Shown piece by piece: positions 1 through 8,457 of a stretch of DNA of 64,000 bases. The notes beneath the pieces are model-generated. The model was not told the DNA's origin, made no database searches, and saw only the letters and a list, made by a program, of their open reading frames with translations. A program made the position numbers and the translations under genes. Origin of the DNA: Leifsonia shinshuensis (GTDB lineage Bacteria > Actinomycetota > Actinomycetes > Actinomycetales > Microbacteriaceae); contig NZ_CP043641.1 in NCBI RefSeq assembly GCF_014217625.1, positions 1,674,001 to 1,738,000 on the forward strand. Reading direction: 5' to 3'. Positions within the stretch are counted from its first letter, which is position 1, and each line of letters opens with the position of its first letter.

Positions 1-1388
1 CATCCGTTGGCGACCTGGACCCCGGCGTTGTAGCCCTCGGCTCCGCCGACGCCGGCGTTCCCGGTGCCGGTGTACACGAACACGGAGCCGTCAGGACGCC
101 GGGCCACAAGGTCCGGCTTGCCGTCCCCGTTGAGATCGCCGACTCCGACGAGCGCGTTGTAGACCCCCCAGCCGGTGCCGATCTGGACGGCAGGCGCGTA
201 GCCCGGGTCGTTGTAGCTCGTCGCCGAGCCCGTTCCGGCGTAGAACCAGAGCGTCCCGTCCGACCGCCGCGCGATGAAGTCCGGTTTGCCGTCGCCGTTG
301 AAGTCGCCGACGCCGATCAGCGGACTGGGCAGCGGCTGCACGTTCGGTCCATTGGACGCCAAAGCCGCGAGGTCGGCCACCGTACCGTTGAACGTGTCCT
401 GGTCGCCGGGGAACACCCCGGAGTCGGCGTACTGCCACATCGTGTAGTTCGACCACCCGGCGGGAAGGGTTCCGGCTCCGGATGAGATGTTGCTCGGGTA
501 GCGCGCGATGAAGAGCGGGTTCGCCCCGAAGCTGCCGTCGTTGCCCGTACACCGCGTCCACCAGTCGGTCGTCGAGTAGATCGCCGGCAGCCTGCCGACG
601 CGGGCGAGCACGGTGTTGGAGAAGTCCCGAATCCAGTTCACCATCGCGGCGCCGGCCATGCCGTAGCAGGTGTCGCCGTACGGGTTGTACTCGATGTCGA
701 GGAGCGGGGGCAGCGTACGGCCGTCGTTGAGCCAGCCGCCGCCGTTGTTCACGAAGTAGTTGGCCTGGGCGGCGCCGGAGGACGTGTTGGGCGTCGCGAA
801 ATGGTAGGCGCCGCGAATGAGGCCGGCGGCGTAGGAGTCGTTGTACTGCTCGCTGAACTGGCTGCTGACGTAGTCCGTGCTCTCGGTGGCCTTCGTGTAG
901 GCGAACTTGGCGCCGTTGTTGGCGATCGTGGTCCAGTCGGAGCGAGTGAGCGTCTGCCAGCCGCTCACGTCGAGCCCGGGGACTCCCGGCGGGAACTGGC
1001 TCGCGAGCGGCGCGGTCAGCGCGAAGCTGCGCGCGCCGGGGGCGGGCGTGCTCACCGCACTGGGGTCGTTCGCGGCGATGGTGGATCCCATGGAGTGGTT
1101 GCCCGCCGCGTTCATCGTGGCGAGCGAGGGGTCCGTGTTCGAGGCGGACGGCGCCGGAGTCGATGTGGCTGACGGGCTGGGCGACGCTGTCGGCGACGGG
1201 GACGGGGAGGCGGTCGCCGCCGCAGGAGTCGCCGCGGGGGTGGCCGCTGGGGTCGCCGCGGGAGCCGTCGTCGCCGCGCGGGCGGGCAGTCCTCCGTCCG
1301 CGCCCATGCTGCCGAGCGCGACGGCGGTGGCGATGACGAGCAGGAGGGCCGTCGTTCGTGAAGAGGGCAGGATGTGGCGTCCGCGCAT
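1..1388 (-). CDS. Secreted GH25 lysozyme with FG-GAP (VCBS) repeats, C-terminus cut by window edge
   Basis: The 462 visible codons begin at an ATG preceded by AAAGGAG. Residues 1-38 look like a secretion signal, followed by a Pro/Ala/Thr/Ser linker (about 39-85). Residues 138-345 match glycoside hydrolase family 25: GLDVSGWQ (Asp140), GAYHFA (193-198), LLDIEY with Asp231 and Glu233 as the likely catalytic acids, and MWQYADSG (317-324). GH25 enzymes cleave the N-acetylmuramyl beta-1,4 bond of peptidoglycan. Two calcium-binding FG-GAP type motifs follow, GDFNGDGKPDF (361-371) and GDLNGDGKPDL (417-427), and the frame is still open at base 1. It is likely exported and may act in wall remodelling beside the glycan locus. 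The GH25 call is firm; the number of C-terminal repeats is unknown. Confidence 0.88.
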   Translation of the reverse strand, partial: MRGRHILPSSRTTALLLVIATAVALGSMGADGGLPARAATTAPAATPAATPAATPAAATASPSPSPTASPSPSATSTPAPSASNTDPSLATMNAAGNHSMGSTIAANDPSAVSTPAPGARSFALTAPLASQFPPGVPGLDVSGWQTLTRSDWTTIANNGAKFAYTKATESTDYVSSQFSEQYNDSYAAGLIRGAYHFATPNTSSGAAQANYFVNNGGGWLNDGRTLPPLLDIEYNPYGDTCYGMAGAAMVNWIRDFSNTVLARVGRLPAIYSTTDWWTRCTGNDGSFGANPLFIARYPSNISSGAGTLPAGWSNYTMWQYADSGVFPGDQDTFNGTVADLAALASNGPNVQPLPSPLIGVGDFNGDGKPDFIARRSDGTLWFYAGTGSATSYNDPGYAPAVQIGTGWGVYNALVGVGDLNGDGKPDLVARRPDGSVFVYTGTGNAGVGGAEGYNAGVQVANG

Positions 1389-1486
1389 CGTCGCTCCTTT
1401 ATGGGCTGGTCGGTCGGGATCGGATGCGGCCGACGGCGAGAGCGCGTCGGGGACCGGGTCACGTCCTCGATCACCGGCTCCAGCCA

Positions 1487-1514
1487 AGGCTAAACGGTGA
1501 GACCGCAATGTCTA
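1487..1514 (-). promoter_or_regulatory. Putative promoter of the GH25 gene
   Basis: On the minus strand TAGACA (1514-1509) and TAGCCT (1492-1487) are separated by 16 bases, resembling a -35/-10 pair. It lies about 100 bases upstream of the GH25 start. The call rests only on this resemblance. Confidence 0.35.
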
Positions 1515-1602
1515 CCCCAGCGCCTCAGCGCGTCGGAAGGTGAGAGATCACTCAGCCGTCGGCGGAGGGCCGGCAGCGGGGCTCCCGTCGCGCAGGACTC
1601 CT

Positions 1603-3138
1603 CTACAGAGCTTCGACGGGCCGCAGCTCCTCGTGCGGCTCCGGCGCCGTCCCGTCGACGCGCCGGCGGCCGATGCGGAAGCGCGCCTCCGGGCTGAACT
1701 CCAGGAGCGCGAGCACCAGCGCGCCCGCGAACGCGACCGAGCCGATGGCCCAGGCCCACATCGGCGAGAGCGAGATCGGCCACCACCACTCGACGTGGGA
1801 GCTGAGGTTGAAGCCGGGCACGTCCGTGCCCGTGACGTAGCGGCGGATGTTCTCGTGCAGCGCGATCGAGTTCGCGACGGCGAGGCTCACCACGATCGCC
1901 CACCACTGGACACGGGTCAGCCGGAAGACCGTGCCGCCCACCTGCCAGAGGGCGACGGCGAGCAGGACCATGATCAGCGGGGTGAGGTACCGCGGCTGGA
2001 TCTGCTCCCCGACCGGGAATCGGCCGTGCACGAGCAGGTAGAACGGGATGACGAAGAGGACGAGGGCGACGCCGGACAGGGCGATGCCCTTCCACAGGTT
2101 CATCGAGCGCAGCCCGGCGAAGATGAGCGCGAGGAAGACGGCGAAAGCCGGGAACCACACGATCGCGGGCATGATCGTGTCCAGCCAGCCCAATCCCCAG
2201 TTCACGCCGAACGAGCCCGCATACAGGGAGGGCAGCTGGATGAGCGTGCGGAAGGCCACGTTGAGCGTCGATCCCTGCATGTGCGGTGGTCCCCACGCCC
2301 CGCTGATCGCGCCCTCGACCTGACTGCCGAGCCGGAACAGCACGGCCGACATCGCGGCGATCCCGAGGGGAAGCAGCGCGGAGAGCCAGAAACGCTTGTT
2401 CCACTGGACCGTCACGAGCACTGCGGCCCCGACGGCGATCACGGCGTAGATCGCTGCGTCCGAGCGGGCGCCGCCGCCCATGAACGCGGTCACGACAGCG
2501 GTCGCTCCCAGCCCGATCTTGCGCCATCCCGCGGACTCGAGGTAACCCGCCGTCGCGACGAAGAGGACGCCGCCGGACAGGAGCGCCCAGCTGCTCGGGT
2601 TCACCGAGGCGATGATGAAGATGCCCAGTGGGACGATCGAGCCCGCGATCCCCCAGAACAGCGTCGTCCGCCTCCGGGGTGGCAGCAGCCAGCAGACCAG
2701 GGAGGCCAGGCCGACGAAGAGGACGCTGTTCACGATCCGCATGGTGACCACGGACGACAGGACGTCGCTGGTCACGAACGTGCGCATCGTCGCATAGAAG
2801 AAGGGCGGGTACTGCCCTTCGAAGTTGCCACGGGTGGTGCTGGCGTCCAGGGGGTGCTTGACGAGCTGGCAGGACGCGCTGACGTCGGCGTGGAAGACGT
2901 AGCACGTGGGCCTGGCCACCAGATACGGCACTTCGCGGGCGTCCGGCGTCGCCGCCTTCTCGCAGACACCGTTCTGGAGGCCGTCTGCGCACCAGATGCT
3001 GGTGAGGTGGTAGTCGTCGTCGGGCGACGCGCCGACGGGCGAGGCCAGCGCCCACCCGGCGAGGGCGATCAGGGCGAGGACGGGGATCAACGCGAGTCGC
3101 ACGATACTCGAGGCGCGACGGCGCGAAGTGGGATTCAT
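1603..3138 (-). CDS. DUF2142 family polytopic membrane protein
   Basis: 511 residues. The start is ATG at 3138, giving MNPTSRRRASSIVRL and a first membrane helix at about residues 14-33. An extracellular-type loop with several cysteines (around WCADGLQNGVC) follows, then about ten further hydrophobic helices and a charged tail. The organisation and the PPFFYA and PSSWALLSGG segments are typical of DUF2142 proteins. These are common in actinobacterial surface-glycan loci and are thought to resemble GT-C glycosyltransferases; the substrate is unknown. Flanking genes are for secreted wall proteins and glycan synthesis, so a role in polyprenyl-linked sugar transfer or glycan decoration is plausible but inferred. 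Confidence 0.8.
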   Translation of the reverse strand: MNPTSRRRASSIVRLALIPVLALIALAGWALASPVGASPDDDYHLTSIWCADGLQNGVCEKAATPDAREVPYLVARPTCYVFHADVSASCQLVKHPLDASTTRGNFEGQYPPFFYATMRTFVTSDVLSSVVTMRIVNSVLFVGLASLVCWLLPPRRRTTLFWGIAGSIVPLGIFIIASVNPSSWALLSGGVLFVATAGYLESAGWRKIGLGATAVVTAFMGGGARSDAAIYAVIAVGAAVLVTVQWNKRFWLSALLPLGIAAMSAVLFRLGSQVEGAISGAWGPPHMQGSTLNVAFRTLIQLPSLYAGSFGVNWGLGWLDTIMPAIVWFPAFAVFLALIFAGLRSMNLWKGIALSGVALVLFVIPFYLLVHGRFPVGEQIQPRYLTPLIMVLLAVALWQVGGTVFRLTRVQWWAIVVSLAVANSIALHENIRRYVTGTDVPGFNLSSHVEWWWPISLSPMWAWAIGSVAFAGALVLALLEFSPEARFRIGRRRVDGTAPEPHEELRPVEAL

Positions 3139-3207
3139 CGGAGGCTGCTCGTTCTGGACGGGTGGAAGGGTGGGCGAAGAGGTCGCGCGGCCACGGCGGC
3201 GCATATG

Positions 3208-3213
3208 TACCCT
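3208..3213 (-). promoter_or_regulatory. Putative -10 box of the DUF2142 gene
   Basis: TAGGGT reads on the minus strand about 70 bases upstream of the DUF2142 start, in the 98-base gap after the upstream gene. It fits the TAnnnT pattern seen repeatedly in this window. No clear -35 is visible. Confidence 0.4.
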
Positions 3214-3236
3214 ACCGGTTCGGGTGTCCGCCTTCG

Positions 3237-5669
3237 TCATGGGACCGTGACCGTTCCGCAGCCCAGAAGAGTATGTCCTCCCGGACCTGTGTTGATCCCG
3301 TACGCGCAGACCGTGTGGCGGCCCGCGGAGGCCGGCACGGTGGCGTCGTAGCCGTGCAGGGGCCCGTACCCGGGGTACGCGGCCGCGATATCGGTCCGTG
3401 ACAGGTTCGCCGTGATCGGGGTGCCCGCGGAGTCGATGTAGATGTGCACGCTGATCGAGTCGGCGGTGTCCGGGTCGAGCGCCCAGCCGGCGGCGCGCAC
3501 CTTGCCGGCGGACGCCTGGACGAGCTCGAGGTTGCCGACCGGGGGGCGCCCGCGGTCGACCGTCGTCACCGGCACGACGACGGTCTTGCAGCCGAGGAAG
3601 GTGTTGCCGCCCGCTCCGTTGTTGATCGCGTACGCGCACACGTTGTGGGAGCCGCTCCCGGCGGGGACGGTCTCGGAGAAGCCGTGGTCGCCGCCGTAGT
3701 CCGGGTAGACCCGCGGCAGATCGGTGCGCGTCTTGTCCGCGGTGTACGGGGTTCCCGCGCCGTCGACGTAGATGTGTACAGGGATGGGCGCCACGGTGTC
3801 GGGGTCGATCGCCCACCCGGCCACGTTGATCCCCGCTCCGCCGGCGGTCGCCGCCTCGAAGTTGCCGATCGGCGCCCGCTGCTGCTCGGTGACGGCGCCC
3901 TGGACGTAGACCGTCGTGCAGCCGAAGAGACTGTTGCCTCCCGCTGCGTTGTTGATGCCGTAGACGCACACGGAGTGCTTGCCCGCGGTCGTCGTGACGG
4001 TCGCGTCGAAGCCGTGCCTCGGCCCGTTGTCCGGGTACAGCCGTCCGATGTCGGTCCGGGCGAGGTCGGCGGTGACCGGTGTCCCCTGGCTGTCCACGTA
4101 GATGTGGACGGCGATCGGGGCCGCGGTGTCCGGGTCGAGTGCCCAGCCCGCCGCGCGGATGCTGAAGCCGGTGCTGGAGACGAGCTCCACTCCGCCCACC
4201 GGCGCGCGGTTGAGGTCGGGGATGGCGCCGGGACGCACGACGTCCTGGCAGCCGAGCGCGACGTTCCCGCCCGAGCCGGTGTTGATCGCGTACAGGCACA
4301 GCGTGTGCCTGCCCGGCGTCAGGACCGCCGTCGTGAGCTGGAAGCCGTGGTTCGCGCCGTAGGCGGGGTAGAGCTTGGCGACGTCCGGCCTGCTCTTGTC
4401 TGCCGTGTACGGCGTCCCGACGCCGTCGACGTACAGGTGCACCGGGATGGGAGCGACGACGTCAGGGTCGAACGCCCAGCCGGTCACCGTCGCCGTGCCG
4501 TCGGAGTTCAGCGTTGCCGCGTCCGCCTGGCCGAGCGGCGATCCGCCGTACAGCGTGAGCGTCTGGCAGGTCAGGATCACGGTCCCGCCGCGTCCGGAGT
4601 TGATCGCGTAGACGCAGACCTGCTGAGGCCCGCTCTGCGTCACGGGGAATGTGGCGTCGAAGCCGTGCTGGTCGCCGAGGCCCGGATACGCCGCGCCGAC
4701 ATCGGTGCGCGTCCGGTCCGCCGAGATCGGTGTCCCGACCGATCCGACGTAGACGTGCACCGCGATCGGCGACGACGTGTCGGGGTCGAGCGCCCAGCCG
4801 GCGACCCGCACGGTGCCGGGTGCTCCGGTGAGGAGCTCGACGTTGCCGATGGGATCGTGGGAGCCGACGGGGTCGCCGAACCAGTCGTTGTAGTAGACCC
4901 AGAAGTTGCGGTTGCCGTAGCTGGAGCAGTCGTCGCCCCCGCCGTACAGGTTGGCGAGCGCCGCTGCGTTCGGCTGGTAGGGCGTGTAGTAGTAGAGCGC
5001 CGCGGTGGCCTTGTTCTTGATGGTGATGGCCGGCGCCGCCTTGCACCCCGGCGGAGGCGTCGAGCTGTACGGCACGACCGTGGGCGTGCCGACCGGGAAC
5101 CAGGTGAAGTAGTTCGACGTGCCCGGCGGGTTGCCGTACCGGACGAACTGGTGCGCGGCGTTGTAGACCTGATTGAAGAGACCGTAATAGGCGGTGTCGC
5201 ACGCCGACGTGTCCGGGCACGCGTAGCCCATGGCCTTGTAGATCTGGTTCGTCGACGGCGCGGAGGTGGTGACGAGACCCTGCTCCTTCTGCAGGGTGAC
5301 GAGGATCACCTTGGCGCTGATGCCGCACGCCTGCTGCACCTTGAAGATGATGGCCGCCGCCGACTCGGTGCCCCCGCCGGAGTACGCCTGGCACATCGCG
5401 TCGGCGGCCTTGCTGGAGGAGGCGAACTGCCCGGACGTCAGGCACAGGCTGTTGCCGCACCCGGCTTTGCCGTTCAGGAACGTCTGGATGTCGGCCTGGC
5501 TCATGGCGTTGCCGTCGTAGAAGTTCGCGTCGGAGATTATCAGACCGGGATCGAACTGGGAGCCGTCCAGGGCGCTCGCCCGTTCGGATGGGCCCCAGCC
5601 GCCCGCGACGGCCGCGGACACGACGAGGAGGACCGCGACGAAGCACGCGAGGACGCGTTTGGGCGTCAT
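3237..5669 (-). CDS. Large secreted protein with five tandem ~100-residue C-terminal repeats
   Basis: 810 residues from ATG 5669, preceded by GAGGAG; a GTG at 5684 would overlap that ribosome-binding site and is rejected. A signal peptide (about 1-33) leads into a cysteine-containing N-terminal domain of roughly 240 residues (FDPGLIISDANFYDG, KVILVTLQKEQGLV, NFWVYYNDWFG). I recognise this domain as common in secreted actinobacterial proteins, and the glutamate-bearing LQKEQG segment recalls lysozyme-like folds, but its activity is unproven. Five tandem repeats follow, each with the core GWALDPDT-x-PI-VH-Y followed by HGFDAT and a CVYxIN-GGN-C segment. They are probably beta-sandwich modules stabilised by a disulfide. 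A wall-associated or adhesive role is inferred. No LPXTG anchor is seen. Confidence 0.8.
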   Translation of the reverse strand: MTPKRVLACFVAVLLVVSAAVAGGWGPSERASALDGSQFDPGLIISDANFYDGNAMSQADIQTFLNGKAGCGNSLCLTSGQFASSSKAADAMCQAYSGGGTESAAAIIFKVQQACGISAKVILVTLQKEQGLVTTSAPSTNQIYKAMGYACPDTSACDTAYYGLFNQVYNAAHQFVRYGNPPGTSNYFTWFPVGTPTVVPYSSTPPPGCKAAPAITIKNKATAALYYYTPYQPNAAALANLYGGGDDCSSYGNRNFWVYYNDWFGDPVGSHDPIGNVELLTGAPGTVRVAGWALDPDTSSPIAVHVYVGSVGTPISADRTRTDVGAAYPGLGDQHGFDATFPVTQSGPQQVCVYAINSGRGGTVILTCQTLTLYGGSPLGQADAATLNSDGTATVTGWAFDPDVVAPIPVHLYVDGVGTPYTADKSRPDVAKLYPAYGANHGFQLTTAVLTPGRHTLCLYAINTGSGGNVALGCQDVVRPGAIPDLNRAPVGGVELVSSTGFSIRAAGWALDPDTAAPIAVHIYVDSQGTPVTADLARTDIGRLYPDNGPRHGFDATVTTTAGKHSVCVYGINNAAGGNSLFGCTTVYVQGAVTEQQRAPIGNFEAATAGGAGINVAGWAIDPDTVAPIPVHIYVDGAGTPYTADKTRTDLPRVYPDYGGDHGFSETVPAGSGSHNVCAYAINNGAGGNTFLGCKTVVVPVTTVDRGRPPVGNLELVQASAGKVRAAGWALDPDTADSISVHIYIDSAGTPITANLSRTDIAAAYPGYGPLHGYDATVPASAGRHTVCAYGINTGPGGHTLLGCGTVTVP

Positions 5670-5735
5670 TCCGGTTCTCCTCACCCGGTGAGCTGAATGG
5701 CCCCAGTGAGACCCGCAGGACGAAAGCTTTCTTTC

Positions 5736-5741
5736 ACCCTA
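5736..5741 (-). promoter_or_regulatory. Putative -10 box of the repeat-protein gene
   Basis: TAGGGT on the minus strand lies 66 bases upstream of the ATG at 5669, between the upstream gene's terminator hairpin and the GAGGAG ribosome-binding site. Confidence 0.4.
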
Positions 5742-5793
5742 GGGCTCCGCGCGCTGATTACTTGCATTTCAAGGCCCGCACACGCCGAGCGCG

Positions 5794-5815
5794 TCGCCCC
5801 CGTTTCGGGGGGCGA
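5794..5815 (-). terminator. GC hairpin terminator after the GT2-GT4 gene
   Basis: TCGCCCCCG and CGGGGGGCGA form an 8-9 bp stem with one bulge around a TTT loop. It starts 4 bases after the stop of the glycosyltransferase. There is no long T-run, as is usual in high-GC actinobacteria. Confidence 0.55.
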
Positions 5816-5818
5816 GGA

Positions 5819-8314
5819 TCAGGGCTGCGCCGACTGCCTGCGCCGCTCCACCCTGGCCCGGTAGCGCTCGACGACGGCGGAGACACCACCCTCGCGGAGG
5901 TAGTAGGCCGCCCGGTCGAAGTCGCGGCGGATGCCCGTGCGCGGCGTGATCTGGACCTTCTTGATCGCGCCGGTGTGGGACTTCGCCTCCACCTCCTTGT
6001 CGGCGGCGCGCACCGGGCGCCGGCAGAACTCGATCAGCGGCGCCAGCGCGCGGCTCCAGCGGAAGTCCTCGCGGACCCGCGCGACGGCGGCGCGCGCCGA
6101 GGCGACGGCCTCCGCGTCGAAGAGGTACTCCTCGATCGCGTCCGAGAGGGCGTCCACATCCTGCTCGGGAACCGCGGCGCCCAGCCCCTCCTGGGCGACG
6201 AGGTCGCCGAACGAGTCGCCGCTCGTGGTCACGATCGGCAGCCCGGCCCAGAGATAGTCGAGGATGCGGGTGCGGAACGAGAAGGTGGTCTCGACGTGCT
6301 GGAAGTGGGTCGAGACGCCCAGGTCGGCGTCCAGCAGGTAGTTCTGACGCTGCTCGTACGGGACCCAGCTCTCGTTGAAGAAGACGTGGGTCCCCAGCAG
6401 GCCCAGCTGCTGCGCGAGCGCACGCGCCTGCGCCACGGCCTCCATCTCGGGGACGTCGGGGTTGGGGTGCTTCACGCCCATGAAGAACAGCCGGATGTCG
6501 GGGTGCCGCTCCGAGAGGGACCCGACGGCACGGATCAGCGTCTGGGGGTCGAACCAGTTGTAGATGCCGCCGCCCCAGACGATCACCTTGTCGTTCTCGC
6601 CGATGCCCGGGACCGTTCCGCGGATCGCGTGCTCGGTCTGCTCGGGGTCCTCGGATGGGATGCCGAACGGCGCGACCGCGATCAGCGAGTCCAGCTCGGG
6701 GTCGCGGGAGTAGGTGTACGCGTTGATGCGGCCGAGCGCGGCGAGCTGCCCGAGCCAGAAGTGCCGCTGCCTGTCGCTCGCGCAGAGGAAGAAGTCGCCC
6801 TGCTCGAGCTGCTGGTTCAGCGTGGTGGTCGCGTCGCCGATCTGCTTGTTCCACTGCCGGAACGTGTTGTTCCTGCCCTGCTCGAGCTGCTCCAGGTGCA
6901 TCGGGTCGTAGACGTCGACGACGAGGATCTTCTTCGTCTTGGCCAGAGCCGGGAAGAGCGCGAGCGCGTTCCCCTGCAGCACGATGACGTCGGCCCACTT
7001 CTCGTGCTCGGACACGCTCGACGGGTGGTGGTGCGAGATCGTGGCCAGCTCGAACGGGGCGTCCATCGGCGCGACGGAGGTCATCGACAGCAGGCGGACG
7101 TCGTGCTCCTGCGCGAGCTCCCCCGCGATGTGCCACGAGCGGATGGCCGGCCCGGCCATCCGGACCCCGATCGGGTCTCCGGTGATCACCAGCACCCGGC
7201 GCCGGCGGCCCGCGTTCTCCAGCACCTCGAGGCTGTCGACGATCTTCGCGTAGCCATCCAGGTAGGACTCGATGGGGTACGCGGGCTCGTCGATCTTGCC
7301 GAAGAGTTTCAGCAGCTCGCGGTCGGTGCGCTGGCGCGACGCCTGGATCGCCCGTCGCTTCTCGGTCATCTGCGGCAGCAGCTCCACGAACCGGTCGATC
7401 GCGAAGACGCCGGCCATCGTCGACTTGGGGACGTCGAGGGTGCGCTGGTCGTCGCCGCCCGGGTTGCGGAGGTCGAACTGCGTGGAGTCGAGCTGCCCGC
7501 GGCCGACGGCGCGCCGCACGGCGAGGAGCAGCGCGGCCGCGAAGGTGTCGTCCAGCAGCTCGTCGCCGAGGTTCTTGTACAGCGTGTAGAGGGCGTTGCG
7601 CTCGAGGAGGTACTCCTCGCGGAAGTTGCCGAACTTGTTCATCGACGCGTGGTGCTTGTGGTACGCGAGCGACGCCGGCTGGAAGCGGAAGCGATAGCCG
7701 GCGAGGTTCAGCCGCCAGCCCAGGTCCACGTCGTCGTAGAACATGAAGTAGTCGTCGTCGAAGCCCTCGAGCTGCTCGAAGACCTCCGCGCGGATGAACA
7801 TCGCCGCGCCCGTCCCGAAGAGCACGTCCTTCTCGACGTCCCACGAGCCGCGGTCCTGCTCACCGGCGTGCGGCTTGTAGCCCATCCCGTACCAGGTGAT
7901 CGCGCCGTCGACGAAGTCGACGTCGGCGCCGTCCCAGTCGAGGACCTTGCTGGCGACGGCCCCGATGTCGCGCCCGGTCCCGAACGTCTCGATCGCCGTC
8001 CGGATCCACTCCCTGTGCGGCTTCGCGTCGTTGTTGAGGAACGCGACGAACTCGCCCGTCGACTTGGAGACGCCGAGGTTGCAGCCTCCCGTGAAGCCGA
8101 GGTTGGCCCCGGAGTCGATCAGGACGATGTCGTCGCCCAGCGCCCGCAGCTTCTCCAGGCTGTCGTCGCCCGAGCCGTTCTCGACGACGACGATCTCCAG
8201 CAGTTCGGACGGCCAGTCGGTCTCGCGCAGGCGGGTGACGCACTCGATGGTGTCGTCCGCTCCGCGGAAGTTGACAAGGACCACCGAGACCACACCAGTG
8301 CGCCGCTTCTTCAT
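5819..8314 (-). CDS. Bifunctional glycosyltransferase: N-terminal GT2 fused to C-terminal GT4-like domain
   Basis: 831 residues from ATG 8314 (MKKRRTGVVSVVLVNFRG). An upstream TTG at 8377 overlaps the -10 box and cannot be the start. Residues 8-250 are a GT-A family 2 domain: VVVENGSGD (42-50), NLGFTGGCN (71-79), LNNDA (93-97) and the acidic YDDVDLGWR (193-201), as in rhamnosyl- and galactofuranosyl-transferases. From about residue 370 a GT-B domain begins with VLVITGDPIGVRMAGPA. It carries VWGGGIYNWFDP and, near the end, FSFRTRILDYLWAGLPIV, which resembles the GT4 donor-binding region. The two domains may add successive sugars of a wall glycan repeat. It is divergent from the next GT gene and ends at a hairpin. 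The sugar specificity is unknown. Confidence 0.85.
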   Translation of the reverse strand: MKKRRTGVVSVVLVNFRGADDTIECVTRLRETDWPSELLEIVVVENGSGDDSLEKLRALGDDIVLIDSGANLGFTGGCNLGVSKSTGEFVAFLNNDAKPHREWIRTAIETFGTGRDIGAVASKVLDWDGADVDFVDGAITWYGMGYKPHAGEQDRGSWDVEKDVLFGTGAAMFIRAEVFEQLEGFDDDYFMFYDDVDLGWRLNLAGYRFRFQPASLAYHKHHASMNKFGNFREEYLLERNALYTLYKNLGDELLDDTFAAALLLAVRRAVGRGQLDSTQFDLRNPGGDDQRTLDVPKSTMAGVFAIDRFVELLPQMTEKRRAIQASRQRTDRELLKLFGKIDEPAYPIESYLDGYAKIVDSLEVLENAGRRRRVLVITGDPIGVRMAGPAIRSWHIAGELAQEHDVRLLSMTSVAPMDAPFELATISHHHPSSVSEHEKWADVIVLQGNALALFPALAKTKKILVVDVYDPMHLEQLEQGRNNTFRQWNKQIGDATTTLNQQLEQGDFFLCASDRQRHFWLGQLAALGRINAYTYSRDPELDSLIAVAPFGIPSEDPEQTEHAIRGTVPGIGENDKVIVWGGGIYNWFDPQTLIRAVGSLSERHPDIRLFFMGVKHPNPDVPEMEAVAQARALAQQLGLLGTHVFFNESWVPYEQRQNYLLDADLGVSTHFQHVETTFSFRTRILDYLWAGLPIVTTSGDSFGDLVAQEGLGAAVPEQDVDALSDAIEEYLFDAEAVASARAAVARVREDFRWSRALAPLIEFCRRPVRAADKEVEAKSHTGAIKKVQITPRTGIRRDFDRAAYYLREGGVSAVVERYRARVERRRQSAQP

Positions 8315-8367
8315 CTGTCTCCGAACCTCATGTTTTCCGTGGCTTGTCGTCTTTCGAACCGTCCCGG

Positions 8368-8373
8368 AGTCTA
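8368..8373 (-). promoter_or_regulatory. Putative -10 box of the GT2-GT4 gene
   Basis: TAGACT on the minus strand within GGTAGACT, the same octamer used at the rml divergent promoter. Transcription would start near 8361, giving a leader of about 47 bases before ATG 8314. This position rules out the longer TTG start at 8377. Confidence 0.5.
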
Positions 8374-8457
8374 CCAACGCTCCCTCCGCGGTGAACCGGC
8401 GGAGCAGGCATCATGAGAGAATCTGAGTCACCCGACAGAAAAGGTGCTCGACCCAAC

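Noticed and set aside
5670..5684. GTG 5684 as the start of the 810-residue repeat protein
   Set aside because: It overlaps the GAGGAG ribosome-binding site that serves ATG 5669, and a clean signal peptide begins at 5669.
8315..8377. TTG 8377 as the start of the GT2-GT4 gene
   Set aside because: It overlaps the TAGACT -10 box. The conserved domain begins directly after ATG 8314.
5588..8416. A 942-residue open frame on the plus strand opposite the GT2-GT4 gene
   Set aside because: It is the antisense shadow of a GC-rich gene: Arg/Asp/Val/Leu-rich, with no recognisable domain, and the minus-strand protein has full family motifs.
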